Positions 55,631 through 64,000 of a stretch of 64,000 nucleotides of DNA are shown here, piece after piece. The notes beneath the pieces were generated by a model. That model worked only from the letters and a program-made list of their open reading frames with translations. It did no database searches and was not told where the DNA came from. Origin of the DNA: Eublepharis macularius. Its lineage: Eukaryota; Chordata; Lepidosauria; Squamata; Eublepharidae. Where the stretch lies: the NCBI RefSeq assembly GCF_028583425.1, contig NC_072795.1:74910001-74974000 (forward strand), given 5' to 3'. The translations under genes and the position numbers were made by a program. How positions within the stretch are numbered: the stretch's first letter is position 1; every line of letters starts with the position of its first letter.

Positions 55631-56219
55631 ACTATGATACTACAAACAGAAGAGAGAAGTGACTTTACCAATAGAAGAAATGTGTGTTTATATTAATCTA
55701 AGCTAGGATTATAGTTAACTATAGGAGGGGTAGAATTTATAACTGATACGTAGAAATGGGATTGATATACTAGAAAAAGTAATATAGCATACATATAGTT
55801 ATGTAAGGGAAGAGGAAATTATTTAGAGTAATAAATGTTATTAAGTTAGAATATTAACTTAACTATCATTAAGTTTGAATTATGGTTAAGTATAAGATAT
55901 GAGAAGTATGCTGTTAATTATGGGAAGAAGTATTAGTAAAATTAATTTGATAAGTATGTTATTAATTTTGGGAAGAAATATCAGTAAAACTAATATAGTA
56001 TGTATAGATTATAGAGTAAATTAGGGCTTAGAGCAAGGATTGCTATGTAGGGATGCTTGATTGTTTAATATAGGATGTTAAGTAATAAAGGGGGTAAAGG
56101 GTTGGAAAGCTGTTGGAAGTCAAGAAGGAGGGGGGAAAGGGGGGATTAGGTTAGATTTAATCAGATAGGGTTTAATTGAAATATTGTTTGAAATTATGCT
56201 CACCAATAATTTTTTTTTA
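55631..56219 (+). other. L1 3' UTR
   Basis: AT-rich, with an imperfect ~55-bp duplication (ttaattatgggaagaag at 55915 and ttaattttgggaagaaa at 55962). A G-rich purine tract at 56120-56150 and a terminal T-run in place of poly(A). Confidence 0.7.
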
Positions 56220-56238
56220 AATTTCCTTTCTTAAATGG
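56220..56238 (+). repeat. L1 target-site duplication, right
   Basis: Second copy of the 19-bp duplication, where the CR1 sequence resumes. Confidence 0.92.
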
Positions 56239-57169
56239 TGGAGGAGGTGACAAGGGGCTTGACCATACAGGACTTTATATTAACCAACAAGAAAGAGTTG
56301 GTTGACCAGTTAAAGGTGATGGAAAGTAATCATGTCCCCTAGAATTCCTTTAGCTGTGGAGTACCAGGGGAGTTTGTAGCCAAACTCGCATGGTAAATTT
56401 TAGTAGGGCAAACTTTGATAAACCTAGAGATATGATGAGAGTTATTCCATGGACAAGAATGCTGGAAAAGAAAGGAGTGAAGGGTGGGCTCTCCTAAAAG
56501 AAGAGCTGTTGCAGGCTCAAGCTATCACCAATCCATCAGGATGGAAATGCTACAGAGAGTCTAAGAAGCCAATGTGGATCAATAGATAGCTCTGTGATGA
56601 GCTAAGGAGGAAAAAAGAGATGTTCAAGAACTAGAGGGAAGGCAATGCATCCAAAGAAGAGTATCTAGGGGTAACTAGGCACTGTAGGGCAGCCGCCAGA
56701 GAAGCCAAAGCTCATAATGAGCTGAGGCTGGCCAAGGGGCTCACCACAATAAAAAGACGTTCTTCAGGTAAATGAGGAACAAACAAAGGTGAAGGGGGCA
56801 ATACCCCAATTGCTGGGTGAAAATGGAGAAACGTAGAGAGAAGGCAGAAAGGCTCAGTGCCTACTTTGCCTCAGTTTTCTCCCTGAAGGAGAAAAGAGGT
56901 CCAGCTAGACTTCGGGGCTGCTGGTTGACATGAGCAGAGAAGTTGTGGAGAAGCTGCGCTGAATGTGTACAAATCCCCTGGGTCAGATAGGGTGCACCTG
57001 AGACTGCTTGAAGAACTTTTGAAAGAGCTTACAGACCCTTTTGTTAATCATATTCCAGGCCTCTTGGAGGACAGGTGATGTGCCAGAAGACTGGAGGAGG
57101 GCAAATGTCATCCCAATAGTCAAGAAAGGAAAAAAAAGACAATCATGGGAACTACAGGCCAATCAACCT
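56239..57169 (+). pseudogene. CR1 LINE ORF2 continuation (end of endonuclease, start of RT)
   Basis: Resumes in the CR1 endonuclease end, reading like VTRGLTIQDFILTNKKELVD, then the linker and the RT N-terminus with KSPGSDRVHLRLLEEL and ASWRTGDVPEDWRRANVIPI, then KKGKKRQSWELQANQP. These match CR1 RT block 0-1 signatures. The sequence stops at 57169, where the Harbinger element begins. Many stops; a dead copy. Confidence 0.8.
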
Positions 57170-58188
57170 GGGCCGTTTTCACACTGCCTTATTATAGCGG
57201 AACGCGAGCGCCAATGTACCGCGTTTTGCACTTTGGTTCCCACCTCCTCGTCATCATTCCGTGGATGTGCCACAATATTCTCACCACAATCCCGCTATTA
57301 CTTGTTCCGGTTTTTCTCCCAGTGACGCGTTTGTCCCGCCTTTCCCCCTTCACATCCGAACACTCGACATGCGGCATTTCACTGTTCCGCCAAATGGGTG
57401 CTTTGCTGGCCACTCCCACTGTTGTTGAGACAACTCACCTATCCCTTCAGATGTCCTATCCTGTCTACCGCAAAAAATCCTTGCGTTCAATTAATTTTTT
57501 TTTAATATATTGTTACAGTACAGCGTTATAGCAATCTCCCGTTATTTGGGCACAACATTCAGGTTTCACCCGAAAGTTTTTTTTTTTTTAAGGGCTCTTA
57601 CTATTGATTGCCTCCTCACATAAAACCCTTTTTCTTTTTCGCTAATGAAAGTTATTACATTGCAGAAGCGCAAATAAATTATTTGTCGCTGTCGTTGTCT
57701 GCAGCGGGACATTCACGTTCCGTGTTCCCTAATGAAGATTGTTCTGGAAAGCATGGCATTGCATTTTTTGTTTTTTTTTTAAAAAAAATTATGATCTCTC
57801 ACCATCACCATATTCTGAACATTGGCCACTGCACCAAAAACGCATTTCATCCCGTCATTCAATTTAAAAAAAGCCACCTTTTAACAATATTGTTTTCTTC
57901 AGAAGAGCAAAGTGGACTCTCATATCAAATCCTCCTGTCAAATCATATGATTGTGCTTCTGTAATAATACTTTTTTACTCCAGAGCCGTGATGGTTCTTT
58001 TTTTTTTTTGAAGCGGGAAAGTAACGTTCCGTTTTTACCACTGCGCATGCCCAAGGTTCCTCTGTAAGTTGAAACTGCCTTATCGAGAGCGCTGTTTTTG
58101 GCGCGCCTTTTGAAAATTCGGTTTCATTAGTCAGACACCAAGCCAGAAAGTGGCTCTGTGTGGAGAAAGAACGGTGAGTCACAAAGAC
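57170..58188 (+). promoter_or_regulatory. Harbinger left terminal region and leader of Myb gene 1
   Basis: Terminal sequence, then AT-rich DNA with homopolymers. CTGCGCATGC at 58041-58050 lies about 140 bp before the first ATG and resembles half or all of an NRF1 site. GTGAGT at 58174 could be a donor for an upstream exon. No other gene seen. Confidence 0.5.
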
Positions 58189-60281
58189 ATGTCTGATCCA
58201 GGAAAGCCAGTTGGGGGCAGGGGTGCCTCTTGGAAAGAAAAGGAGATTCTTGGCCTACTTAGTTGTTGGGGAGAAGAAAAGATCCAGGAAGCTTTGAAAA
58301 GTTCCCACCGAAACTTTGACTGCTTTGTTAAGGTGGCTGAACAGATGGCCCTGAGGGGTCATAATCGCTCTGCCCTAGAGTGCCGCAGCAAAACCAAGAC
58401 CATGCAGTTGGAGTATAAAAGGGTGGTGGCTCATAATAATCGTTCAGGGAACGCTCCAGCCACCTGTCCTTATTATAAAGAGTTGGACAGAATACTCCAT
58501 GGCAATGCAAGTGTGAGACCAAAAAGGGTTTCTCGCAGCATCATTTTGCAGGTCATGGAGGAACCAAGAACGAGCACTTCAGAGCCTCAGGAGGGGTCTG
58601 AAGAGCTGTTCTCACACGAGTGCATGGAGATGTTGCCTACACGTGCCACCACATCAACTCCAATATCGATGGGTAGGTTCTTGTGTGTTCTGAAACGACC
58701 TTTGTGTCGTGGGTCTGTTGAAGGGGGGGGTAAATGGGGGGGGGGAGATTCCCTAATTGCACCTTTTTCATTCTTTTCCACAGAAAATTATGAAAACATA
58801 GAACATGGGGTGCACTCTGTTGATCAGGATCTGGATGCCACAATCGATGGACTGGATGAGCATGGTGAGATAAAATTACACACTGTCATGCTGTGTTACT
58901 TGTCTTCAGCTCAATGATTACCTAGGTAGCGTGCTATTTCCATCACACTAAATGCAGTGGAATCTCCAAACATGATTTTTGCAAAACAAATCAAGGGAGA
59001 CAGATAGCAGAACACAGACCCGGATGGGGGGAAAGTGGCAATGTGTGTTCACACACCCCTTTGTTGCAGAAACCAACACACAGCAAAAAGTTGTTGCCCG
59101 AGTGATTGCTGAAGGATGTGTATCGGTGTGTGTGTGGGAAATCAATTGACATTACTTGACATATTTTCGGTACAGGAGGAACTGATCCTGCTGAAGAAGA
59201 GGATGCCATTCAGGCGGAAAAGGAGAATGACCCAACGATTCTCAACTCTACCACACCAGACACAGAAGGTACTCTTCTCAACTCAATAGGAGGGTTACTT
59301 GTCACTTGACATTGCGTGTTCTTACCAGTCTTTTTTTTTTTAACATTACTTTTTGGGTTGACCCTTCCCTAATATTCCAGATCCTCCACCTTATGATAAT
59401 GCCACTGCAGCACAATTGAAAAAAGGGCATTTTATCATGATCCCTCATTTCAGGAACAGTAGATGTCTACTCACAGCCTTTCACACACCATGCAATTATT
59501 ATCTCCAGTACTAAACACACTGAGAGGTGGGTGAGGCCAATAGAGCTCTAGAGGACTCCGACTCTTCAGAGCTGAACAAGCTGGCTTCAAGCACAGGTGT
59601 GGGAAAAACAACCTGGGTCTTCATATTGTATTCTTCCACTCTTTACCATTAAACCCATGTGTCTATCCTTCCCACGCCACAAACTGATTCTAAATCAGTG
59701 CAAGAGCTGCAACTGGCACATCATGGAAGGTGGGGTGCATGTTCCATGATGCAGTTTCTGTGTGTTAAGTTCCCAAACAGATTTTGATTCTCCTTTCAAT
59801 AATATTTTCTCCAGAGACGCCTACCAGGCCACTTGCTGAACAGTCCCCGAGGACACGATTGGCCAGCTTGAGAACTAGAAAAAGAAATTCTGCAGGCCTG
59901 TACTGCGTTGCTGATAACATGATGTGTCAGTCCTCAGAACAGCATGCCATGGAGATAGAAGAGAGACAAAGGGAGCAGCGGTAATCAAGAGAGTGGCACC
60001 ATGAGTTCATGTCCGAGAACAGACAGGAGCGGCTTCTCTTCAAGGAGGCATTCAGTAGAAACTTTGATATTTTGAATAATGCTGTCAGCGCTCTTAAGAG
60101 CATTGGTGAAGCCCTGCTTGTGAGACAGGGAGGCCATAACCCCAGCGAAGTTCAAACCTTTCCCCCGTCACCTCCTCACAGCCAGAGAGGGCATCCCAAC
60201 CCAAGCGTTCCTGTGTGGAGAGGGCTAGGGACAGACTCACTCTATAGCAAACAGGGCTCCCCCAATGTGCCTCACAATTAA
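58189..60281 (+). pseudogene. Harbinger Myb/SANT-like (trihelix) protein 1, four exons, one in-frame stop
   Basis: Exons read as 58189-58672, 58784-58864, 59176-59268 and 59815-60281. Each intron has GT-AG ends (gtaggt...ccacag, gtgaga...gtacag, gtactc...ctccag), and all three introns are phase 1. The sum is 1125 nt or 375 codons. Residues about 12-105 are a trihelix/Myb-SANT-like DNA-binding domain: GASWKEKEILGLLSCWGEEK, CFVKVAEQMALRGHNRSALE, CRSKTKTMQLEYKRV. Then comes an acidic linker. The last exon encodes a charged helix (RLLFKEAFSRNFDILNNAVS) that probably mediates partner binding. A TAA at 59982-59984 interrupts the frame in exon 4, and coding-like sequence continues after it to 60281. 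ATTAAA overlaps the final stop. Such proteins help the Harbinger transposase enter the nucleus and bind termini (known for other family members). Confidence 0.75.
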
Positions 60282-60361
60282 ATTCACAAATGTTCAGGTT
60301 ACACCTCTTTGGTGGGTAAAGAAACACAAACCAGCAGTATGCCACACACAAACTAGTGAAC

Positions 60362-60367
60362 TTTATT
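60362..60367 (-). terminator. Polyadenylation signal of Myb gene 2
   Basis: AATAAA on the minus strand, about 95 bp after the TAG at 60463-60461. It sits between the two convergent genes. Confidence 0.65.
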
Positions 60368-61009
60368 GTCAACATAACATGTGTATGCAACTGCCCAAAT
60401 TGGGAAGAAACTCTGTTCAGTTAAGAAAAAACAAAACCAGTCCTTTGAACATGTGACTTTCTACATGGTTTGGGTCTGGGTGGTGGTGGTTTCCCTTCCC
60501 CGTTGAGCCCTCTCCAGTAGATGCAGATGACGGCAGTATCTGAACAACTTTTTCTCCACGCTGCTGAGGCGCATTTCGAACCTGTGGACTGAGTAGAGAA
60601 ATGTCAACGTTAAGGATAGATGTCACTCAAAATACAGTTTGATCAGAGATGGGGGGCTAAATTGGCTGATGCCCATGTACCCGGCATTCCTCTTTTCCAT
60701 CTTTGGAAAAAGCATTTCTATCTCATTTGCACATCATTCACATTGGGACATGTGTTCATGGCGGTGCGATCCCTGTACACAGTTACCCACACTCTTTTTT
60801 GGCCACCTGAAGCAAGGGAAATCAAATTTTTCTGTCTGCAAAAATGGAATTTCACTTACAGCTCTGCATCACTCGTTGCTCCATTCTGGAAAGTGTGGTG
60901 CAGACCTCATCCAAGGATTTTCCTTGTCACTCAGTCTCTTGGACTTCATGGACACTTGCACATGCCCCACCATCGTTGACAGAAGCCGATGGAGTAACAT
61001 TGTCATCCC

Positions 61010-61980
61010 CTGTTGACACAGTCAAGAACAGTTTTGCTCAAACTCACTCTTTTTTCAGTAACAATCAGCACTTCTTGTATCCATCTCTTGATTGTTTTCC
61101 CATTTTTGCTTGTTTTGGCATTATGGGAATGTTGTTCGAATTTGTGTCATCTCTTTAAATAAAACTGAATGTCTTGAAAATTTTAGAATCAGCATGATTA
61201 AGACAGATAAAACCAAACAAGAAAATACATATTATGCATTGCTTCAGCTGGGCGGTTTCACTGCTCACAGAAGCAGCAACATACACTGTGTTGTGTTGTG
61301 GTTTGGGGAACCGCACAATGGAAACCATGACTTTCCGCAGATTATTACTTTCGAAGAACGATGGATTGAGTTGGATGTTTGGGGAAACTAATGCTTAAAT
61401 CTATTTTCAATCAAACTTTCCCTCTTGCATCCATCAAACCTAGTTCTGTCATGTCCAGGAGACATCACCAGTACAACCCTAAAGAGAGTTACTCCATTCA
61501 ATGTCCATTGCATTCAATGGTCTTAGACTGGATTAACTCCCCCTACAATTGCATTGTGTGCCTCAGAGTTTAGGTCAAGGGGGGGGACACTTTGGATAGC
61601 GGTGTGGTTCTGACCTTCTTTTTCTTGCTCCACATGACTTTGAGGGAGAGAGCCCTGATTACCCCAAGTTAATGCAATTGTGTGGCTGGCACGTCTGCAG
61701 GGTGCTACTGGTCTCTTCTTCAACAAGGAACAAACGGAAAACACAGATCACTTCCTCTGGTAAAAAAATTGGTGGGATGGGGGAAAGGAAATTTTGTAGG
61801 TTTTGATACTAAACATAAGCAGCGCCCACAGATAAGTCATCATTGCTGTTGTCACATGAGGTGGCCAAATCAGGGCACAAATAGTAGGTGGGTTAGCCTA
61901 TCTGTGGTCAAAGTACCCCACAACTGCCTAGAGAGATTGACCCATGCAAGGTTGGGAAAAAAAAGGGAATATTGACAAAC
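61010..61980 (-). other. Large intron of Myb gene 2
   Basis: 971 bp between exons 2 and 3. No other coding signal recognised. It contains a G-run at 61577. Confidence 0.5.
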
Positions 61981-61989
61981 CTGTGCTTG

Positions 61990-62165
61990 TCTCTGCTGGC
62001 ACGGCTTCTTCCAACACATCCCCAGCAGGGTCAGGCACCTCCTCATGAATGGGCATGGCTTCTTCCAACTCATCCCCAGCAGGGTCAGGCACCTCCTCAT
62101 GAATGGGCACGGCTTCTTCCAACTCATCCCCAGCAGGGTCAGGCACCTCCTCATGAATGGGCACG
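61990..62165 (-). repeat. 54-bp coding tandem repeat in Myb gene 2
   Basis: Three near-identical 54-bp units encode ELEEAVPIHEEVPDPAGD with small changes (MP, VLEEA). The units keep frame and lie wholly in exon 2. Confidence 0.9.
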
Positions 62166-62723
62166 GCTTCCTCTTCTAGCTGATTCTCTTCCCACCGTTC
62201 TTCTCTCGACCTCCCTCTTCCACGGAGGAGAGTTGTAAACAAAAAACACGACAAATTGTTTACAGATGGTGCAGATTACCAGGAGGACATTGGGGCTGTG
62301 GCAGAGAAAACAAAGCAACCATGCATCATCAATTTAGAGATTCAAGAAGCCACATGTGAGATTGAGCCTTTCCTACTTACAAGCATGCCTTCAGTCTTCC
62401 CAGCGGGGGTGGCCGGCAGACTCCCATAGCCGCATCATCGTGGCGAAGTATGGAGGCTTCCCGCTTTGTCGAGGTATGCCCTGCCATGCCTCTAAAGAAT
62501 CATAAAATGAGGCCTTCACTCTTTTAAACTTCGAGCGGCACTGCTCCTCCGTACGTGGGTAGCCACGCTGTGTCATTTGTCTCGAGGCACTCAAAAACGT
62601 AGACCGTGTGGGCAAATGTGTGCTATTCATCAGGCGGGTCACCTTTCCAGAACGCAGAAGCAGCAGTAATAGCGTCTCCACTTCCTCGTCCTTCCAAAAA
62701 GCACCACGCCGTCTTGCCGCCAT

Positions 62724-63791
62724 TTTAGTCTTTTGAAAACCGGTATAAGGGTAGAAAGGCAGACCGTTACTGCGCATGCGCTTGCACATGCTTGAGAAGG
62801 CTGTCTGAAAGCTGTGGTTTGATCGGGTTCATTTTTTGATGACGGATGGGGTATCGGTGATCAATGCCCCTATTAAATCATCACCCCCCTTTTTTAAAAT
62901 TTTACTATGGTGTGGCCCACAAAGCAGAAAAGTATGAGAAATGTAGTGTCAGCAAGATCAATTTCCACCGCTAAGTGCAGAATTGAAGGTGTCTGTCAGG
63001 ATAACTGTGCGATCACCAATAGGTGCTTACAGACGGCGTTTAAATGTGGTGAAAATTTATCTTGCCACAACTGTGACCACATGAGTGTATTATGAGTTTC
63101 AAAGCACTCAAACAGCGTAACATTATTGCTTGACACTTGCAAGAAAATGTTTGTCTGTTTAGAAATGAGAGCCTGCCGGGTGATCGGACACCCACGCAAC
63201 CCCCTCACCCTGTCACCTTTAAACAAGCACAAATATTGAAAGCTCCTGTTTCTGTTGAGCCCCTGAGGGACAAGATACAAGTTAAGAATGAATCGTTAAG
63301 GCCAAGTGGAATGGTTCCATAGCAAGTGTGTGGCAAAGGAAAAGGGAAGACAGCACTTGCCAAGCAAGTGTGTTTCGTGTCTTGCACTTTGACCGCCAGA
63401 CAACAGACCATTGTTGGGTCAGGCTTATTTGTTTTATTTTTTTTTTTACATTTATTTTCCGGCTCCCCCCCCCTTTTCTGTTTTCTGGCAGCTGTCCATT
63501 CTTGTGAGTAAGCACACCAGATCCCACCATGGAATCTCTGTCCATGTCTTTTAACCCAGCATCACATTCCCCCAATACAGTTTTCCCATCCAGGACATGT
63601 TTAAAAAGAAAGAGGCAAAAGAGAATTTCATGAAAGAAACACAAACATTTTACTTGTGGAACACATTCAGTATTGATGATATTTGAAGTATTAAATGGGA
63701 ATGTATGTGGAAGAGTAAAAAAAAAATCAGAAACACAGTTCAAAAACAATCAACGTCGAGCATTAGCAAACATGAATGTGGCAAGAGCCTC
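62724..63791. promoter_or_regulatory. Promoter region of Myb gene 2 and 3' flank of transposase
   Basis: TGCGCATGCGC at 62771-62781, a perfect NRF1-type palindrome, lies about 50 bp upstream of the Myb gene 2 ATG. 62880-63790 holds AATAAA on the minus strand at 63456-63451, which could end the transposase transcript. No coding domain recognised. Confidence 0.55.
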
Positions 63792-64000
63792 TCATACAGC
63801 CTTTCCCTCCTCTAAGTGACCTCTGTCCAGTTCGAGGTCTGCCTCCTCCCCCCGCGGCACCAACACAGGATTGGGATCTCCCATGCAACAAAGTGAATTG
63901 TTTCCATGCTCCTCACAAATGTTATGCAGGATAGCACAGGCTGTCACCACTGCCACCACGTTCTCCTCCCTGCAATTGAGGCGGCTGGCCAAACACCTCC
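63792..64000 (-). CDS. PIF/Harbinger transposase, C-terminal part (continues beyond window)
   Basis: The minus-strand frame enters from the window edge: RCLASRLNCREENVVAVVTA then CAILHNICEEHGN, ending ...LEEGKAV and a stop at 63794-63792. The pattern 'R.L..RL......V...V.ACAILHNIC...G' is the C-terminal signature of HARBI1/PIF DDE transposases (DDE_Tnp_4 type). The catalytic DDE residues lie outside the window. It is transcribed in the same direction as Myb gene 2. Confidence 0.85.
   Translation of the reverse strand, partial: RCLASRLNCREENVVAVVTACAILHNICEEHGNNSLCCMGDPNPVLVPRGEEADLELDRGHLEEGKAV

Larger units (their letters stand above)
50168..56219 (+). mobile_element. Full-length L1 retrotransposon inserted in CR1
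   Basis: 6052 bp bounded by a perfect 19-bp target duplication. 5' UTR 50168-51123, ORF1 51124-51891, ORF2 from 51894 to about 55630 (frameshifted), 3' UTR to 56219. The 5' end opens with two tandem 23-bp copies of an acttccggtttgggattcat-type unit. The 3' end lacks a poly(A) tail and finishes in a T-run (caataattttttttt). The 3' UTR has a G-rich purine tract near 56120-56150, common in L1. Confidence 0.92.
60461..62723 (-). pseudogene. Harbinger Myb/SANT-like (trihelix) protein 2, four exons, two in-frame stops
   Basis: Minus-strand exons are 62723-62381 (343 nt), 62214-61981 (234), 61009-60860 (150) and 60588-60461 (128). The sites are GTAAGT/GAAGAG, GTTTGT/CAACAG and GTAAGT/CTCAG. All introns are phase 1 and the total is 855 nt, 285 codons. 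The ATG at 62723 starts MAARRRGAFWKDEEVETLLL, a trihelix domain continuing with QMTQRGYPRTEEQCRSKFKR. Exon 2 encodes three tandem 18-residue repeats with VPIHEEVPDPAGD. Exons 3-4 give a C-terminal coiled-coil-like helix (MEQRVMQS joined to FHRFEMRLSSVEKKLFRY). In-frame TGA codons lie at 62393-62391 and 60929-60927. The exon 2 acceptor is weak. The structure is inferred from frame and splice consensus. Confidence 0.7.
57170..64000. mobile_element. PIF/Harbinger DNA transposon, left part (right end outside window)
   Basis: The CR1 frame is cut off at GGGCCGTTTTCACACTGCC, a G/C-starting terminus followed by CpG-rich 'ttatagcggaacgcgagcgc'. This type of end is common in Harbinger elements. It contains two Myb/SANT-like genes (58189-60281 plus, 60461-62723 minus) and, at 63792-64000 minus, the end of a HARBI1/PIF-type transposase. 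PIF/Harbinger transposition requires a DDE nuclease and a Myb-like partner, so the gene set fits. The right terminal repeat and target duplication cannot be checked here, and the exact first base (57170 or 57171) is uncertain. Confidence 0.75.

Noticed and set aside
60927..62393. In-frame TGA codons as selenocysteine
   Set aside because: No sign of a SECIS element or selenoprotein family; transposon decay is the simpler reading.

Overview
The window looks like transposon-rich nuclear DNA of a squamate reptile, probably a lizard or gecko. The evidence is the mixture of repeats: L1, CR1 with the squamate-type 3' tail, an RTE/BovB-like piece, a Penelope-like element, tRNA-derived and 5S-derived SINEs, many hAT-type MITEs with 8-bp target duplications, an Ngaro (tyrosine-recombinase) retrotransposon, a Ty1/copia element and a large PIF/Harbinger transposon. 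I found no host protein-coding exon, rRNA gene or CRISPR array. The species call is inference.

Layout. 1-1010: minus-strand L1 5' end with an open ORF1 leaving the window. 3419-10091: a complete, very young Ngaro element with split direct repeats (A1 - gag, RT/RNase H, tyrosine recombinase, SGNH hydrolase - B1 A2 spacer B2). 10.1-13.6 kb: SINE, LINE tail and MITE debris. 13768-18777: a hAT MITE split by a complete copia element (two 328-bp LTRs, 5-bp target duplication, initiator-Met-tRNA primer site) whose genes are broken. 18.8-31 kb: MITEs, SINEs and an RTE fragment in AT-rich DNA. 31085-32180: an older, rearranged Ngaro fragment on the minus strand. 37141-38845: an insertion made almost wholly of a ~50-bp minisatellite, splitting an older repeat. 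39198-39881: a 5'-truncated insertion carrying only the L1 ORF1 C-terminus and a poly(A) tail, with a 16-bp target duplication. 39.9-48.9 kb: MITEs, SINEs, Penelope pieces, microsatellites. 49.5-57.2 kb: a decayed CR1, interrupted by a complete L1 (50168-56219, 19-bp duplication) and then by a PIF/Harbinger element that starts near 57170 and runs off the end.

Most striking are two systems. The Ngaro element has nearly identical repeat copies and four long reading frames, but pol, recombinase and hydrolase have poor or no ATG starts. The hydrolase frame opens right after a strong splice-acceptor-like tract, which points to splicing or frameshifting. The Harbinger element carries, besides the end of its transposase, two convergent four-exon genes that both encode Myb/SANT-like (trihelix) DNA-binding proteins. 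By my exon reconstruction every intron in both is phase 1, and each start is preceded by a TGCGCATGC-type (NRF1-like) site. Both genes now carry one or two in-frame stops.
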